Shown: positions 1-10,323 of the stretch, piece after piece
Numbering within the stretch: position 1 is the first letter of the stretch
How the letters are laid out: each line of letters begins with the position of its first letter
Source: Chloroflexota bacterium
GTDB lineage: Bacteria > Chloroflexota > Limnocylindria > Limnocylindrales > CSP1-4
Direction of reading: 5' to 3'
Length of the DNA: 12,995 nucleotides
NCBI GenBank assembly: GCA_021814735.1
Contig: JAKAHX010000016.1
Coordinates: forward strand, 1 to 12,995
Made by a program: the position numbers and the translations under genes
Notes under the pieces: model-generated
What the model saw: the letters and a program-made list of their open reading frames with translations, nothing else
The model's database searches: none
What the model was told of the DNA's origin: nothing

Positions 1-175
1 CGCGCGTGCCGACCAGGAGGTGTTTCCCGACCGCCTCGACGCTCACCACGGTCTGCCCTGTCAACCGTTCGACCGGCGCACCGCCCGGCCTCCCCCGTGC
101 AGCCGTGATGGTGCGTCCCTCCAGCACCGCGCGCAGCACCGCCGCGGTCCGGGCGAGCGTGTCTCCCTCCGGCAT
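1..175 (-). CDS. nei: Fpg/Nei-family DNA glycosylase, N-terminal part (cut by window edge)
   Basis: Base-excision repair enzyme (DNA glycosylase/AP lyase) that removes oxidised bases. Only the first 58 residues are in the window. I translated them by hand from the ATG at 175: the protein begins MPEGDTLARTA, the family signature. After removal of Met, the Pro becomes the N-terminal catalytic nucleophile and the next Glu is the catalytic acid. The later segment VEAVGKHLLVGTR carries the conserved Lys (K51) of the family. The start is certain because the Pro must be residue 2. The gene begins 9 bp after the lhr stop with no clear Shine-Dalgarno, so it is probably cotranscribed and translationally coupled with lhr. 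The same lhr-nei order is known in Mycobacterium tuberculosis (Rv3296-Rv3297). The MPEGDT form suggests the actinobacterial Nei type rather than Fpg/MutM (usually MPELPE), but the C-terminal zinc finger cannot be inspected. Confidence 0.9.
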   Translation of the reverse strand, partial: MPEGDTLARTAAVLRAVLEGRTITAARGRPGGAPVERLTGQTVVSVEAVGKHLLVGTR

Positions 176-184
176 GCGACGGCG

Positions 185-4912
<4,728 letters not shown>

Positions 4913-4920
4913 GGGAGAGA

Positions 4921-4926
4921 AGTATA
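4921..4926 (-). promoter_or_regulatory. Putative -10 box of lhr (leaderless promoter)
   Basis: On the minus strand TATACT lies 8 bp upstream of the GTG start of lhr. With a usual 6-8 bp distance from -10 box to transcription start, the mRNA would begin at or next to the start codon. There is no Shine-Dalgarno in the 20 bp upstream, which fits leaderless translation. No convincing -35 hexamer is seen. TATACT also stands out because the surroundings are very GC-rich. Confidence 0.5.
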
Positions 4927-5012
4927 GGGAGCGACCCCTCAGGGACCCCGCGGGCGGCCGGCGGGCGAGCCCGATGGAGCCGCGCGATGGTCCCCGGGCG
5001 TGCGGCGAGACG

Positions 5013-5468
5013 CTACCGTCGCGCCGCCGCGTACGCCTCCTGCGGCCGCACCACCAGCACCGGCACCCGGGAGTGGCGCACCACGTACTCTGAGACGCTG
5101 CCGAGCAGGAGACGCCCGATCACGCTGCGACCGTGCGTCCCCACCACGACCAGGTCCGCGGATTCAGCCTCCGCGGCCGCCACGATCGCCTCGCCCGGCT
5201 GGCCCTCCCAGGTGAGGTACGTGGCCGCGACGCCGGCGCGCAGCGCGTCGTCCACCACGGCCCTCGCGATCGCGTCGGCCTCCTCGCGCGCCGCCACGGC
5301 GGTGCCCGGGAACATGGCACTCGCGGCTGCCACCTCGGGCACGTTCACCACGTTGATGACGATCAGCCGCGCCTGCAGGCGCCCGGCCAGATCGATCGCC
5401 TCGTCTGCGGCCGCACTCGACGCCGGGGATCCGTCGGTGGCCACGAGGATCGTCTCGATCATCGCCAT
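5013..5468 (-). CDS. Universal stress protein (UspA family, ATP-binding type)
   Basis: Small cytoplasmic single-domain Usp of 151 aa, the normal family length. It opens with the typical beta-1 strand and loop ETILVATDGSPAS (5-17). It ends with the ATP-binding motif G-x2-G-x9-G-S (GTHG at 110-113, GS at 123-124), followed by VPVLVVRP (135-142). The complete motif predicts nucleotide binding. Usps of this type help survival under stress and growth arrest, and several belong to the DosR regulon of mycobacteria (established knowledge). The ATG at 5468 has an AAAGGAGG ribosome site ending 4 bp upstream. The ATG at 5462 would give the more usual short N-terminus with a 10-bp spacer, and either could be used. 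The gene stands alone, with about 300 bp of untranslated sequence upstream that holds an inverted repeat at 5565-5579, and lhr 100 bp downstream. Confidence 0.95.
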   Translation of the reverse strand: MAMIETILVATDGSPASSAAADEAIDLAGRLQARLIVINVVNVPEVAAASAMFPGTAVAAREEADAIARAVVDDALRAGVAATYLTWEGQPGEAIVAAAEAESADLVVVGTHGRSVIGRLLLGSVSEYVVRHSRVPVLVVRPQEAYAAARR

Positions 5469-5472
5469 GGCG

Positions 5473-5480
5473 CCTCCTTT
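5473..5480 (-). promoter_or_regulatory. Strong Shine-Dalgarno of the universal stress protein gene
   Basis: AAAGGAGG on the minus strand is the best ribosome-binding sequence in the window. It implies a leadered mRNA, unlike lhr and the CoA-transferase gene. Spacers are 4 bp to the ATG at 5468 and 10 bp to the ATG at 5462, so it does not decide the start. Confidence 0.7.
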
Positions 5481-5564
5481 CCTCCGCCCGAGCCTGCATC
5501 GCGCGCGCGGCGGGCGGCGTCTGCCGGACGGCCCGAACGCGCCGGTCAGCCGGCCCGGTTCCCC

Positions 5565-5579
5565 GGGACGCGCGGTCCC
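5565..5579. promoter_or_regulatory. Inverted repeat GGGAC-N5-GTCCC, candidate regulator site
   Basis: Perfect 5-bp arms GGGAC and GTCCC around GCGCG, centred about 104 bp upstream of the stress-protein ATG at 5468. The arms are the half-sites of the mycobacterial DosR consensus (core GGGACTWWAGTCCC), but the spacer here is 5 bp instead of 4, which would change helical phasing. It is a candidate only. Its support is its position upstream of a Usp gene and the DosR-like regulator encoded 5 kb away. Confidence 0.35.
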
Positions 5580-5771
5580 CGCTTGGCCCTCTCCGGCGCG
5601 GGGGGACGAGCGCTGGACCGAAACACGGATCGTGCCGCACGCACCCCCGGCCGCGGTGGCCCCAGGCCGACCGAGCCACCAGGTCGACGATCACGCGGGC
5701 GCGTCGCGCCCCGGCCGCGGACGGTGCGTCGACCAGACCGCGGTCACGCGCGGCGGTCCTGCGTGGTGCGC

Positions 5772-6149
5772 TCAGGCTGCGAGCGCCCGGAGCTGCCCGA
5801 CCAGGCTGGATCCCGAGAGCCGCTTGAGCAGCGTGGCACCCACGCCGCACCGCCGGGCATCCAGCCGCTCCTGCTGATCCCAGTACGACGCGAGGACCGC
5901 GATCCGGCTGTGCTCCAGCGGATCCGCGACCGCCCGCACCACCGGGCGCCACCCGCTGCGCAGGTCGCCGTCGACCAGTGCCACGTCGATCCGCGTCTCC
6001 CGGACCACGGCCGCAGCCTCGGCGGCGCTGGATACCCGGGCCACGATCTCGAAGCCGTGACGGGACAGGTAGTCCGACAGCGCGTCTCCCGCCGCGCGGT
6101 GATCGCTCACCAGGAGCAGGCGGAGGGGCTCGGCAGCGGGAGGTACCAT
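5772..6149 (-). CDS. Stand-alone receiver-domain protein, atypical active site
   Basis: 125 aa, essentially one CheY-like receiver domain with no output domain. Strand beta-1 reads LRLLLVSDHR (9-18), the phospho-acceptor region VALVDGDL gives Asp60, and the beta-5 loop GATLLKRL gives Lys109. Two conserved positions are altered: the first acid of the usual Asp-Asp pair is Ser15 (Asp16 remains), and the beta-4 Thr/Ser is Ala87 (LASYWD). Phosphorylation may therefore be weak or absent. Layout and wording resemble the receiver of the response regulator at 10324-10995 (LRLLVVDDHE, LTSYPDEE, GYLLKQ), suggesting a duplicated NarL-type receiver that lost its DNA-binding half. I chose the ATG at 6149 because the domain begins right after it. 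The frame stays open further upstream, but into low-complexity sequence. No good Shine-Dalgarno is seen. It is divergent from the Lon-family gene and shares its 170-bp upstream region, including the palindrome at 6207-6220. Confidence 0.8.
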   Translation of the reverse strand: MVPPAAEPLRLLLVSDHRAAGDALSDYLSRHGFEIVARVSSAAEAAAVVRETRIDVALVDGDLRSGWRPVVRAVADPLEHSRIAVLASYWDQQERLDARRCGVGATLLKRLSGSSLVGQLRALAA

Positions 6150-6206
6150 GCCGGAAGGTTGCCCACCCGAAGATGGAGGGCGAAGCGACGAAGAGGCCAA
6201 ATAACC

Positions 6207-6220
6207 GGGCCGTTCGGCCC
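6207..6220. promoter_or_regulatory. Palindrome GGGCC-GTTC-GGCCC, candidate DosR-type operator
   Basis: Arms extend to 6 bp (GGGCCG and CGGCCC around TT). It sits between the divergent receiver gene and Lon-family gene, centred about 64 bp upstream of the receiver ATG and 106 bp upstream of the Lon start. The same arrangement GGGCC-N4-GGCCC occurs at 10240-10253 and 8839-8852. It agrees with the DosR core consensus at the GGG-C and G-CCC positions and spacing. Binding is an inference. Confidence 0.5.
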
Positions 6221-6257
6221 TACGCACATCACAGCTGCGTGACGATGCTATCGGGCA

Positions 6258-6292
6258 AGGCGAACGCCGCAGGGGACGCGCGGCGTTCGCCT
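6258..6292 (+). other. Perfect 13-bp stem-loop in the leader of the Lon-family gene
   Basis: Arm AGGCGAACGCCGC (6258-6270) and its exact reverse complement (6280-6292) enclose a 9-base loop. It ends 27 bp before the GTG start at 6320 and lies just upstream of the ribosome site, so in plus-strand mRNA it would form a very stable 5' hairpin. It could protect the 5' end, restrict translation or act in attenuation. The following CTTGATT is only weakly T-rich and no plus-strand gene lies upstream within this gap, so an ordinary terminator is less likely. Confidence 0.65.
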
Positions 6293-6319
6293 CCTTGATT
6301 CCCGCGGCGGAGCAGCGAG

Positions 6320-8785
6320 GTGGCCAGGATGCAGTCCTCGACACCACACACCCCCGGTCCGCCGGATGCGGACGGCGCCCAGCTGGTCCCCGTGGAGCGG
6401 CTCCGGCGCCGCTGCGACCCCGCAGTCTTCACGTTCGCCTCCACCGCCGAACTGCGTCCGCTGGACCAGACGGTCGGCCAGCCGCGTGCCACGGGGGCGA
6501 TCGCGTTCGCCCTCGGGATCCACGATCCCGGCTACAACCTGTTCGTGCTCGGGCCGACCGGGACCGGCCGGCGCACCACCCTGCACGCGTATCTCGAGCG
6601 GGCGGCCCGGGAACGCCCCAGCCCACGCGACTGGGTCTACCTGTTCGACATGGCCAACCCGCGGCGACCGATCGCGGTCTCCTTCCCGGCCGGCCAGGCC
6701 GGGGCGTTCGCCCGTGACGTCGCGCGGTTCGTCGCGGATGCCGGCCGGGAGATCACGCGCGCCTTCGAGAGCGATGAGTATCGTCGCCGCGCCGGGCTGG
6801 TGACCTCGGAGACGGACGAACGCCGCCAGGCCACCCTGTCCGCCTTCCGCGCGGAGGCGGCGGTGCTTGGCCTGGGGCTCGAGTTCACCCCGGCCGGGAT
6901 CCTCACCCTCCCGATCCGCGACGGCCGGCCGATCCGGGCCGACGAGTTCGACCAGCTCTCCCCCGAGGAACGAGAGGTCTACCGGGAGCACGGCCACACA
7001 ATCGAGGAGCGGCTCCCTGACGTGCTGGCGCGCCTGCGCGCCCTCGAGCGCGAGGCCCGGGAGCGGATGGCGGCCCTCGACCGGGAGGTCGCCGTCTTCG
7101 CCATCGGGCACCTGCTCGACGAGCTCCGCGCCCGCCACGCCGGCATCGAACGCCTCGGCTCGTGGTTCGACGCGCTGCGGGACGACATGCTGGAGCACCT
7201 GGACCTGTTCCGCCCGACCGCGGAGGCCGAGACGGCGGACCAGGCCGGCCACGTGGCCCAGGAAGCACGCCAGGCCCGCGAGGCGATCCTCGGGCGCTAC
7301 GCGGTCAACGTGCTGGTGACGCACCAGCCGGATGCGCCCGCCCCGGTCGTCGACGAGCCCAGCCCCACCTACTACAACCTCTTCGGGCGGATCGAGTACA
7401 CGACCCTGATGGGCGTGGTCACCACGGACCATCGCAACATCCGCCCGGGCGCCATCCACCGGGCCAGCGGCGGCTTCCTGGTGCTCCGGGTCCAGGACCT
7501 CCTGGCAGATCCGCTCGCGTGGGAACGACTGAAGGACACCCTGCGAACGGGACAGGCGCGCGTCGAGAACATCGGCGCGCAGTACGTCCTCTTCCCCACC
7601 GCCACCCTGGAGCCCGAGCCGATCCCGGTGGACGTGAAGGTGGTGCTGGTGGGTCCGGCCGCCCTCTACCAGGCCCTCTACCTTGTCGACGAGGAGTTCC
7701 GGACGCTATTCAAGGTGCGCGCCGAGTTCGACGTCGAGATGCCGTGGGGCGACGCGGAGGCCGCGCTCTACGCGTCGTTCATCGCGGGGCACGTCCAGGC
7801 GTCCGGGCTCCACCATTTCACGCCAGAGGCGGTCGCGCGCGTCGTCGAGCACGGCGCACGGATCGCCGAACACCAGGAGCGGCTCTCCACCCGCTTCTCC
7901 GAGATCGTGGACCTGGTGACCGAGGCGAGCTACTGGGCCGGCCAGGCAGGCCGCGAGCTGGTGGCCGGCGAGGACGTGACCCGCGCGGTGCAGGCGCGCC
8001 AGGAACGGGCGGGCCTGGCCGAGGAACGGCTCCGACGGCTGATGGCCGAGGGGACGCTCCACATCCAGACCACGGGACAGACGGTCGGCCAGGTGAACGG
8101 GCTGGCCGTCCTGACCACCGGCGATCATGCCTTCGGTCAGCCGATCCGGATCACGGCCACCACGGGCGTGGGACCTGGCGAGGTGGTACACGTCGACCGC
8201 GAGACGGAGATGAGCGGCCGCATCCACACCAAGGGCTTCCTGATCGCCTCCGCGTTTCTCGCCGAGCGATACGGGCGGGCCCGTCCCCTCAACATCCGCG
8301 CCTCGGTGGCGGTCGAGCAGTCGTACGAGGCGATCGAGGGGGATTCGGCCTCGCTGGCCGAGATCTGCGCACTGCTCTCCAGCCTCGCGGACCTCCCGGT
8401 CCGGCAGGGGCTTGCGGTGACCGGTTCCATGGACCAGCACGGCGCCGCTCAGCCCGTGGGTGGGGTCAACGAGAAGATCGAGGGCTTCTTCCACGCCTGC
8501 CGGATCGGCGGGCTGACCGGCGACCAGGGCGTGATCCTCCCCGAAGCCAACATCCGCAACCTGATGCTCGCCCAGGACGTGCTCGACGCGGTGGAAGCCG
8601 GCACCTTCCACGTCTGGGCGGTGCGCGACGTCGACGACGCCCTCGGGCTCCTGACCGGGGTGCCGGCGGGACGGCGGGGCGAGGACGGGCGCTATCCCGA
8701 CGGGACCATCCACCGTCTGGTCGACGACCGCATCGCCTTCCTGGTGGACCAGGCGCGCCAGTTCACGTCGCCGCCCCAGCCCTGA
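6320..8785 (+). CDS. Lon-family serine protease with AAA_32-type ATPase region (LonB/LonC-like)
   Basis: 821-aa cytoplasmic protease lacking the N-terminal substrate domain of classical LonA. The C-terminal proteolytic domain is intact: catalytic Ser676 in EGDSAS (673-678) and Lys719 in GGVNEKI (714-720), preceded by KGFLIASAFLAERY (638-651). The ATPase half starts with GYNLFVLGPTGTGRRTT (71-87), a Walker A loop with Arg84 instead of Lys. The Walker B candidate GGFLVLRVQDLL (384-395) has Arg390 where an acidic residue would be expected. A long charged, probably helical insert (about 165-325) separates them. ATP dependence is therefore uncertain. ATP-independent LonC proteases of thermophiles have similarly altered motifs (established knowledge). 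Starts: GTG 6320 (GGAG 7 bp upstream) or ATG 6329 (GAGG 8 bp upstream). The gene is monocistronic and converges on the CoA-transferase gene. Confidence 0.92.
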   Translation: MARMQSSTPHTPGPPDADGAQLVPVERLRRRCDPAVFTFASTAELRPLDQTVGQPRATGAIAFALGIHDPGYNLFVLGPTGTGRRTTLHAYLERAARERPSPRDWVYLFDMANPRRPIAVSFPAGQAGAFARDVARFVADAGREITRAFESDEYRRRAGLVTSETDERRQATLSAFRAEAAVLGLGLEFTPAGILTLPIRDGRPIRADEFDQLSPEEREVYREHGHTIEERLPDVLARLRALEREARERMAALDREVAVFAIGHLLDELRARHAGIERLGSWFDALRDDMLEHLDLFRPTAEAETADQAGHVAQEARQAREAILGRYAVNVLVTHQPDAPAPVVDEPSPTYYNLFGRIEYTTLMGVVTTDHRNIRPGAIHRASGGFLVLRVQDLLADPLAWERLKDTLRTGQARVENIGAQYVLFPTATLEPEPIPVDVKVVLVGPAALYQALYLVDEEFRTLFKVRAEFDVEMPWGDAEAALYASFIAGHVQASGLHHFTPEAVARVVEHGARIAEHQERLSTRFSEIVDLVTEASYWAGQAGRELVAGEDVTRAVQARQERAGLAEERLRRLMAEGTLHIQTTGQTVGQVNGLAVLTTGDHAFGQPIRITATTGVGPGEVVHVDRETEMSGRIHTKGFLIASAFLAERYGRARPLNIRASVAVEQSYEAIEGDSASLAEICALLSSLADLPVRQGLAVTGSMDQHGAAQPVGGVNEKIEGFFHACRIGGLTGDQGVILPEANIRNLMLAQDVLDAVEAGTFHVWAVRDVDDALGLLTGVPAGRRGEDGRYPDGTIHRLVDDRIAFLVDQARQFTSPPQP

Positions 8786-8822
8786 GACCGCCGCGGCCCG
8801 GCGCAGCACCGGTCCTCCCGGG

Positions 8823-8838
8823 CGCCGGCATCCCGGCG
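8823..8838. terminator. Possible hairpin terminator between convergent genes
   Basis: CGCCGG-CATC-CCGGCG forms a 6-bp GC stem with a 4-base loop, 38 bp past the Lon-family stop. The GGGCC-N4-GGCCC element follows immediately at 8839-8852. There is no T-tract, so intrinsic termination is uncertain. Position between two converging genes is the main support. Confidence 0.35.
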
Positions 8839-8852
8839 GGGCCGGCAGGCCC
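8839..8852. repeat. Third GGGCC-N4-GGCCC element, in a convergent gap
   Basis: GGGCC-GGCA-GGCCC. With one base on each side it matches 14 of 16 positions of the element at 10239-10254 (GGGGCCGG..GGCCCG). No promoter is expected here because both flanking genes end at this gap, so as an operator it would be out of place. It may be a hairpin or a chance product of the GC-rich gap, and it tempers the operator reading of the other two copies. Confidence 0.5.
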
Positions 8853-8908
8853 GCCAGCACCGGTCCTCCCGGGCGCCGGCAGCGAGGCCTGCCCGGTGGA
8901 CCCGGGCG

Positions 8909-10180
8909 CTACAGGTAGTGGCGTCCGCGCGCGATGCAGTCGAGGTCGGCCCGGAAGTCCGGGTGCGCGATCGCGGTGAGCGCCCTCGCCCGTTCCGAGA
9001 TGCTGCGCCCGTGCAGATGCGCCACCCCCCACTCGGTGACCACTGTCTGGACGTGTGCGCGCGTGGTGACCACCCCGGCGCCCTCCTTGAGGGCGCACAC
9101 GATCCGGGAGGTCCTGCCGTCGGATGTCGTGGACGGGAGGGCGATGATGGAGAGCCCTTCCTCGGCCAGCGCCGCGCCGCGGACGAAGTCCATCTGGCCG
9201 CCGACACCGCTGTAGAGGCGCCAGCCGATGGAGTCCGCGCACACCTGTCCGGTGAGGTCGACCTCGATTGCCGAGTTGATCGAGCGCATGCGCCGGAACC
9301 GGCGGATCACGGCCGTATCGTTGGTGTAGTCGACCTCGCGCATCTCGACCATCGGGTTGTCGTCCGCGAAGTCGTAGAGGCGCTGGGTCCCCATCATGAA
9401 CGTGGCCACCACCTTGCCCCGGTCCAGTTCCTTGCGGGCCCCGGTGATCACGCCGGCCTCGACCAGGTCGACCACGTTGTCGGTGACCATCTCCGTGTGC
9501 ACGCCCAGGTCGTGCTTGTGGCGGAGCGCGAGGCCAACCGCACTCGGGATCGCGCCGATCCCCATCTGGAGCGTCGCCCCGTCGGGGATGAGGTCGGCGA
9601 CGTAGTCGGCGATGCGGCGTTCCACCTCGCCGGGCGCGCCGGGGTCGTGCACGTAGGGGGGCCGATGCACCTCGATCGCGAGATCGATCTCGGAGACGTG
9701 CAGGAAGCTGCTCCCGTGCGTTCGGGGGAGCGCGGAGTTGACCTGGGCGATGACGGTCTTCGCGCACCGCACCGCGGAAAGCGTGGCGTCCACCGAAGTG
9801 CCGAGCGAGCAGAAGCCGTGCGCGTCGGGCGGTGTGACGTTGATGAAGGCGGCGTCGAGCGGGACCAGGCCGCGGGTGAACAGGCCGGGGACGTCGGACA
9901 GGAAGACGGGGATGTACTCTGCGCGGCCCTCCGCGACCGCCTGCCGGGCGTTCGGCCCGATGAAGAGGGCGCGGTGCCGCAGGTGCCCCGCCATCTCGGG
10001 CGCCATGTGCGGCGCGGGCCCCTCCGCGTGCAGGTGGACGATCTTGACGTCCTCGAGGTCGAACGCGCGGGCGCAGAGCGCGTCCAGCAGCTCGGTGGGC
10101 GTGGCCGCCTCGGCCTGGACGAAGATCTGGTCGCCGGACCGGATGCCGGCCACGGCTTCCGCGGGGGTCACGATCCGCAT
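8909..10180 (-). CDS. Acetyl-CoA hydrolase/transferase family protein
   Basis: 423 aa, the size of single-subunit acetyl-CoA hydrolase / 4-hydroxybutyrate (or acetate) CoA-transferases. It probably exchanges CoA between acetyl-CoA and a carboxylic acid, or hydrolyses the thioester, in the cytoplasm. Visible family marks: LQMGIGAIPSAV (204-215), the catalytic-Glu loop GVHTEM (Glu230), the glycine-rich YSGVGGQMDFVRGA (323-336) and a C-terminal RARALTAIAHPDFR (397-410). Substrate cannot be told from sequence. The ATG at 10180 begins the standard MRIVTPAEAV. It lacks a Shine-Dalgarno, but TAGGCT lies 6 bp upstream, pointing to a leaderless mRNA. A GGGCC-N4-GGCCC palindrome is centred 66 bp upstream. 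The gene follows the response regulator on the same strand after 143 bp, so it likely has its own promoter, possibly under that regulator. In oxygen limitation such an enzyme would help acetate or fermentation-acid handling (inference). Confidence 0.92.
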   Translation of the reverse strand: MRIVTPAEAVAGIRSGDQIFVQAEAATPTELLDALCARAFDLEDVKIVHLHAEGPAPHMAPEMAGHLRHRALFIGPNARQAVAEGRAEYIPVFLSDVPGLFTRGLVPLDAAFINVTPPDAHGFCSLGTSVDATLSAVRCAKTVIAQVNSALPRTHGSSFLHVSEIDLAIEVHRPPYVHDPGAPGEVERRIADYVADLIPDGATLQMGIGAIPSAVGLALRHKHDLGVHTEMVTDNVVDLVEAGVITGARKELDRGKVVATFMMGTQRLYDFADDNPMVEMREVDYTNDTAVIRRFRRMRSINSAIEVDLTGQVCADSIGWRLYSGVGGQMDFVRGAALAEEGLSIIALPSTTSDGRTSRIVCALKEGAGVVTTRAHVQTVVTEWGVAHLHGRSISERARALTAIAHPDFRADLDCIARGRHYL

Positions 10181-10186
10181 GGACGG

Positions 10187-10192
10187 AGCCTA
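10187..10192 (-). promoter_or_regulatory. Putative -10 box of the CoA-transferase gene
   Basis: TAGGCT (fits TANNNT) on the minus strand ends 6 bp before the ATG at 10180, with no ribosome site between them, so transcription would start at or very near the ATG. The arrangement parallels that of lhr. No clear -35 is seen, as expected if an activator bound at 10240-10253 is needed. Confidence 0.4.
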
Positions 10193-10239
10193 TGGCGCGA
10201 AGCCTGCACGGGTAACGATCCGAACCGCGCCGCCTCGAG

Positions 10240-10253
10240 GGGCCGGAGGGCCC
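10240..10253. promoter_or_regulatory. Palindrome GGGCC-GGAG-GGCCC, candidate DosR-type operator
   Basis: Perfect 5-bp arms with a 4-bp spacer, centred about 66 bp upstream of the CoA-transferase ATG. The distance is almost the same as between the 6207-6220 palindrome and the receiver gene. The position suits a class I activator site. The arms match the invariant GGG-C / G-CCC positions of the DosR box. Confidence 0.5.
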
Positions 10254-10275
10254 GTCCACCGGACACGCGCCACGT

Positions 10276-10288
10276 CCCGCTCAGCGGG
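10276..10288 (-). terminator. Small hairpin downstream of the response regulator
   Basis: CCCGC-TCA-GCGGG forms a 5-bp stem with a 3-base loop, about 35 bp past the regulator stop. It lacks a T-tract. It might mark the end of the kinase-regulator transcript, together with the palindrome at 10304-10319. Confidence 0.25.
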
Positions 10289-10303
10289 TCGGGTGCTGCG
10301 TCG

Positions 10304-10319
10304 CACCGGCCGGCCGGTG
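10304..10319. repeat. 16-bp perfect palindrome just past the response-regulator stop
   Basis: CACCGGCCGGCCGGTG equals its own reverse complement and begins 5 bp beyond the regulator stop. It could be part of the transcript end or simply reflect GGCC-rich composition. No further role is visible. Confidence 0.4.
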
Positions 10320-10323
10320 TCGG

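Larger units (their letters stand above)
5469..5771. other. 303-bp gap upstream of the universal stress protein gene
   Basis: Between the receiver gene stop and the stress-protein start. I see no believable small gene on either strand: the frames that cross it are GC-driven and run out of phase into neighbouring genes. Apart from the ribosome site next to the stress-protein start, the only structured elements I can point to are the GGGAC-N5-GTCCC inverted repeat at 5565-5579 and GC-rich tracts. It probably holds the stress-protein promoter and the 3' end of the receiver transcript. No clear -10/-35 pair or T-tract terminator is visible. Confidence 0.5.
8804..8881. repeat. Two exact 27-bp direct repeats, 51 bp apart
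   Basis: The same 27 bp, beginning CAGCACCGGTCCTCCC, occur at 8804-8830 and 8855-8881. A shorter, imperfect resemblance (CGGT, then CCCGGGCGC) follows at 8894-8909. The repeats lie in the 123-bp gap between two convergent genes and are not part of a supported coding frame. The first copy runs into the hairpin at 8823-8838. Confidence 0.8.

Noticed and set aside
4962..4973. CGGG-CGAG-CCCG hairpin as a terminator of the stress-protein gene
   Set aside because: Only 4 bp of stem and no T-tract; comparable pairings are frequent in sequence this GC-rich.
4942..4993. GGGACC ... GGTCCC inverted repeat with a 40-bp spacing between lhr and the stress-protein gene
   Set aside because: Short arms, wide spacing and GC-rich surroundings make it likely by chance, and it does not form a compact operator or hairpin.
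5133..6242. Plus-strand frame across the stress-protein and receiver genes
   Set aside because: Low-complexity Arg/Pro/Gly translation antisense to two recognisable genes, and no ribosome site or domain.
6150..6347. N-terminal extension of the receiver protein up to position 6347
   Set aside because: The extra residues are low-complexity and would overlap the Lon-family start and the leader hairpin. The receiver fold begins right after the ATG at 6149.
7162..8979. Long plus-strand frame overlapping the Lon-family gene in another phase
   Set aside because: Its product is Arg/Gly/Pro-rich and domain-free, while the 6320 frame carries the protease dyad and ATPase motifs.
8763..10259. Long minus-strand frame covering the CoA-transferase gene and the repeat region, with repeated APGRTGA peptides
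   Set aside because: The peptide repeats just reflect the 27-bp DNA repeats. The overlapping 8909-10180 frame has clear CoA-transferase motifs in a different phase.
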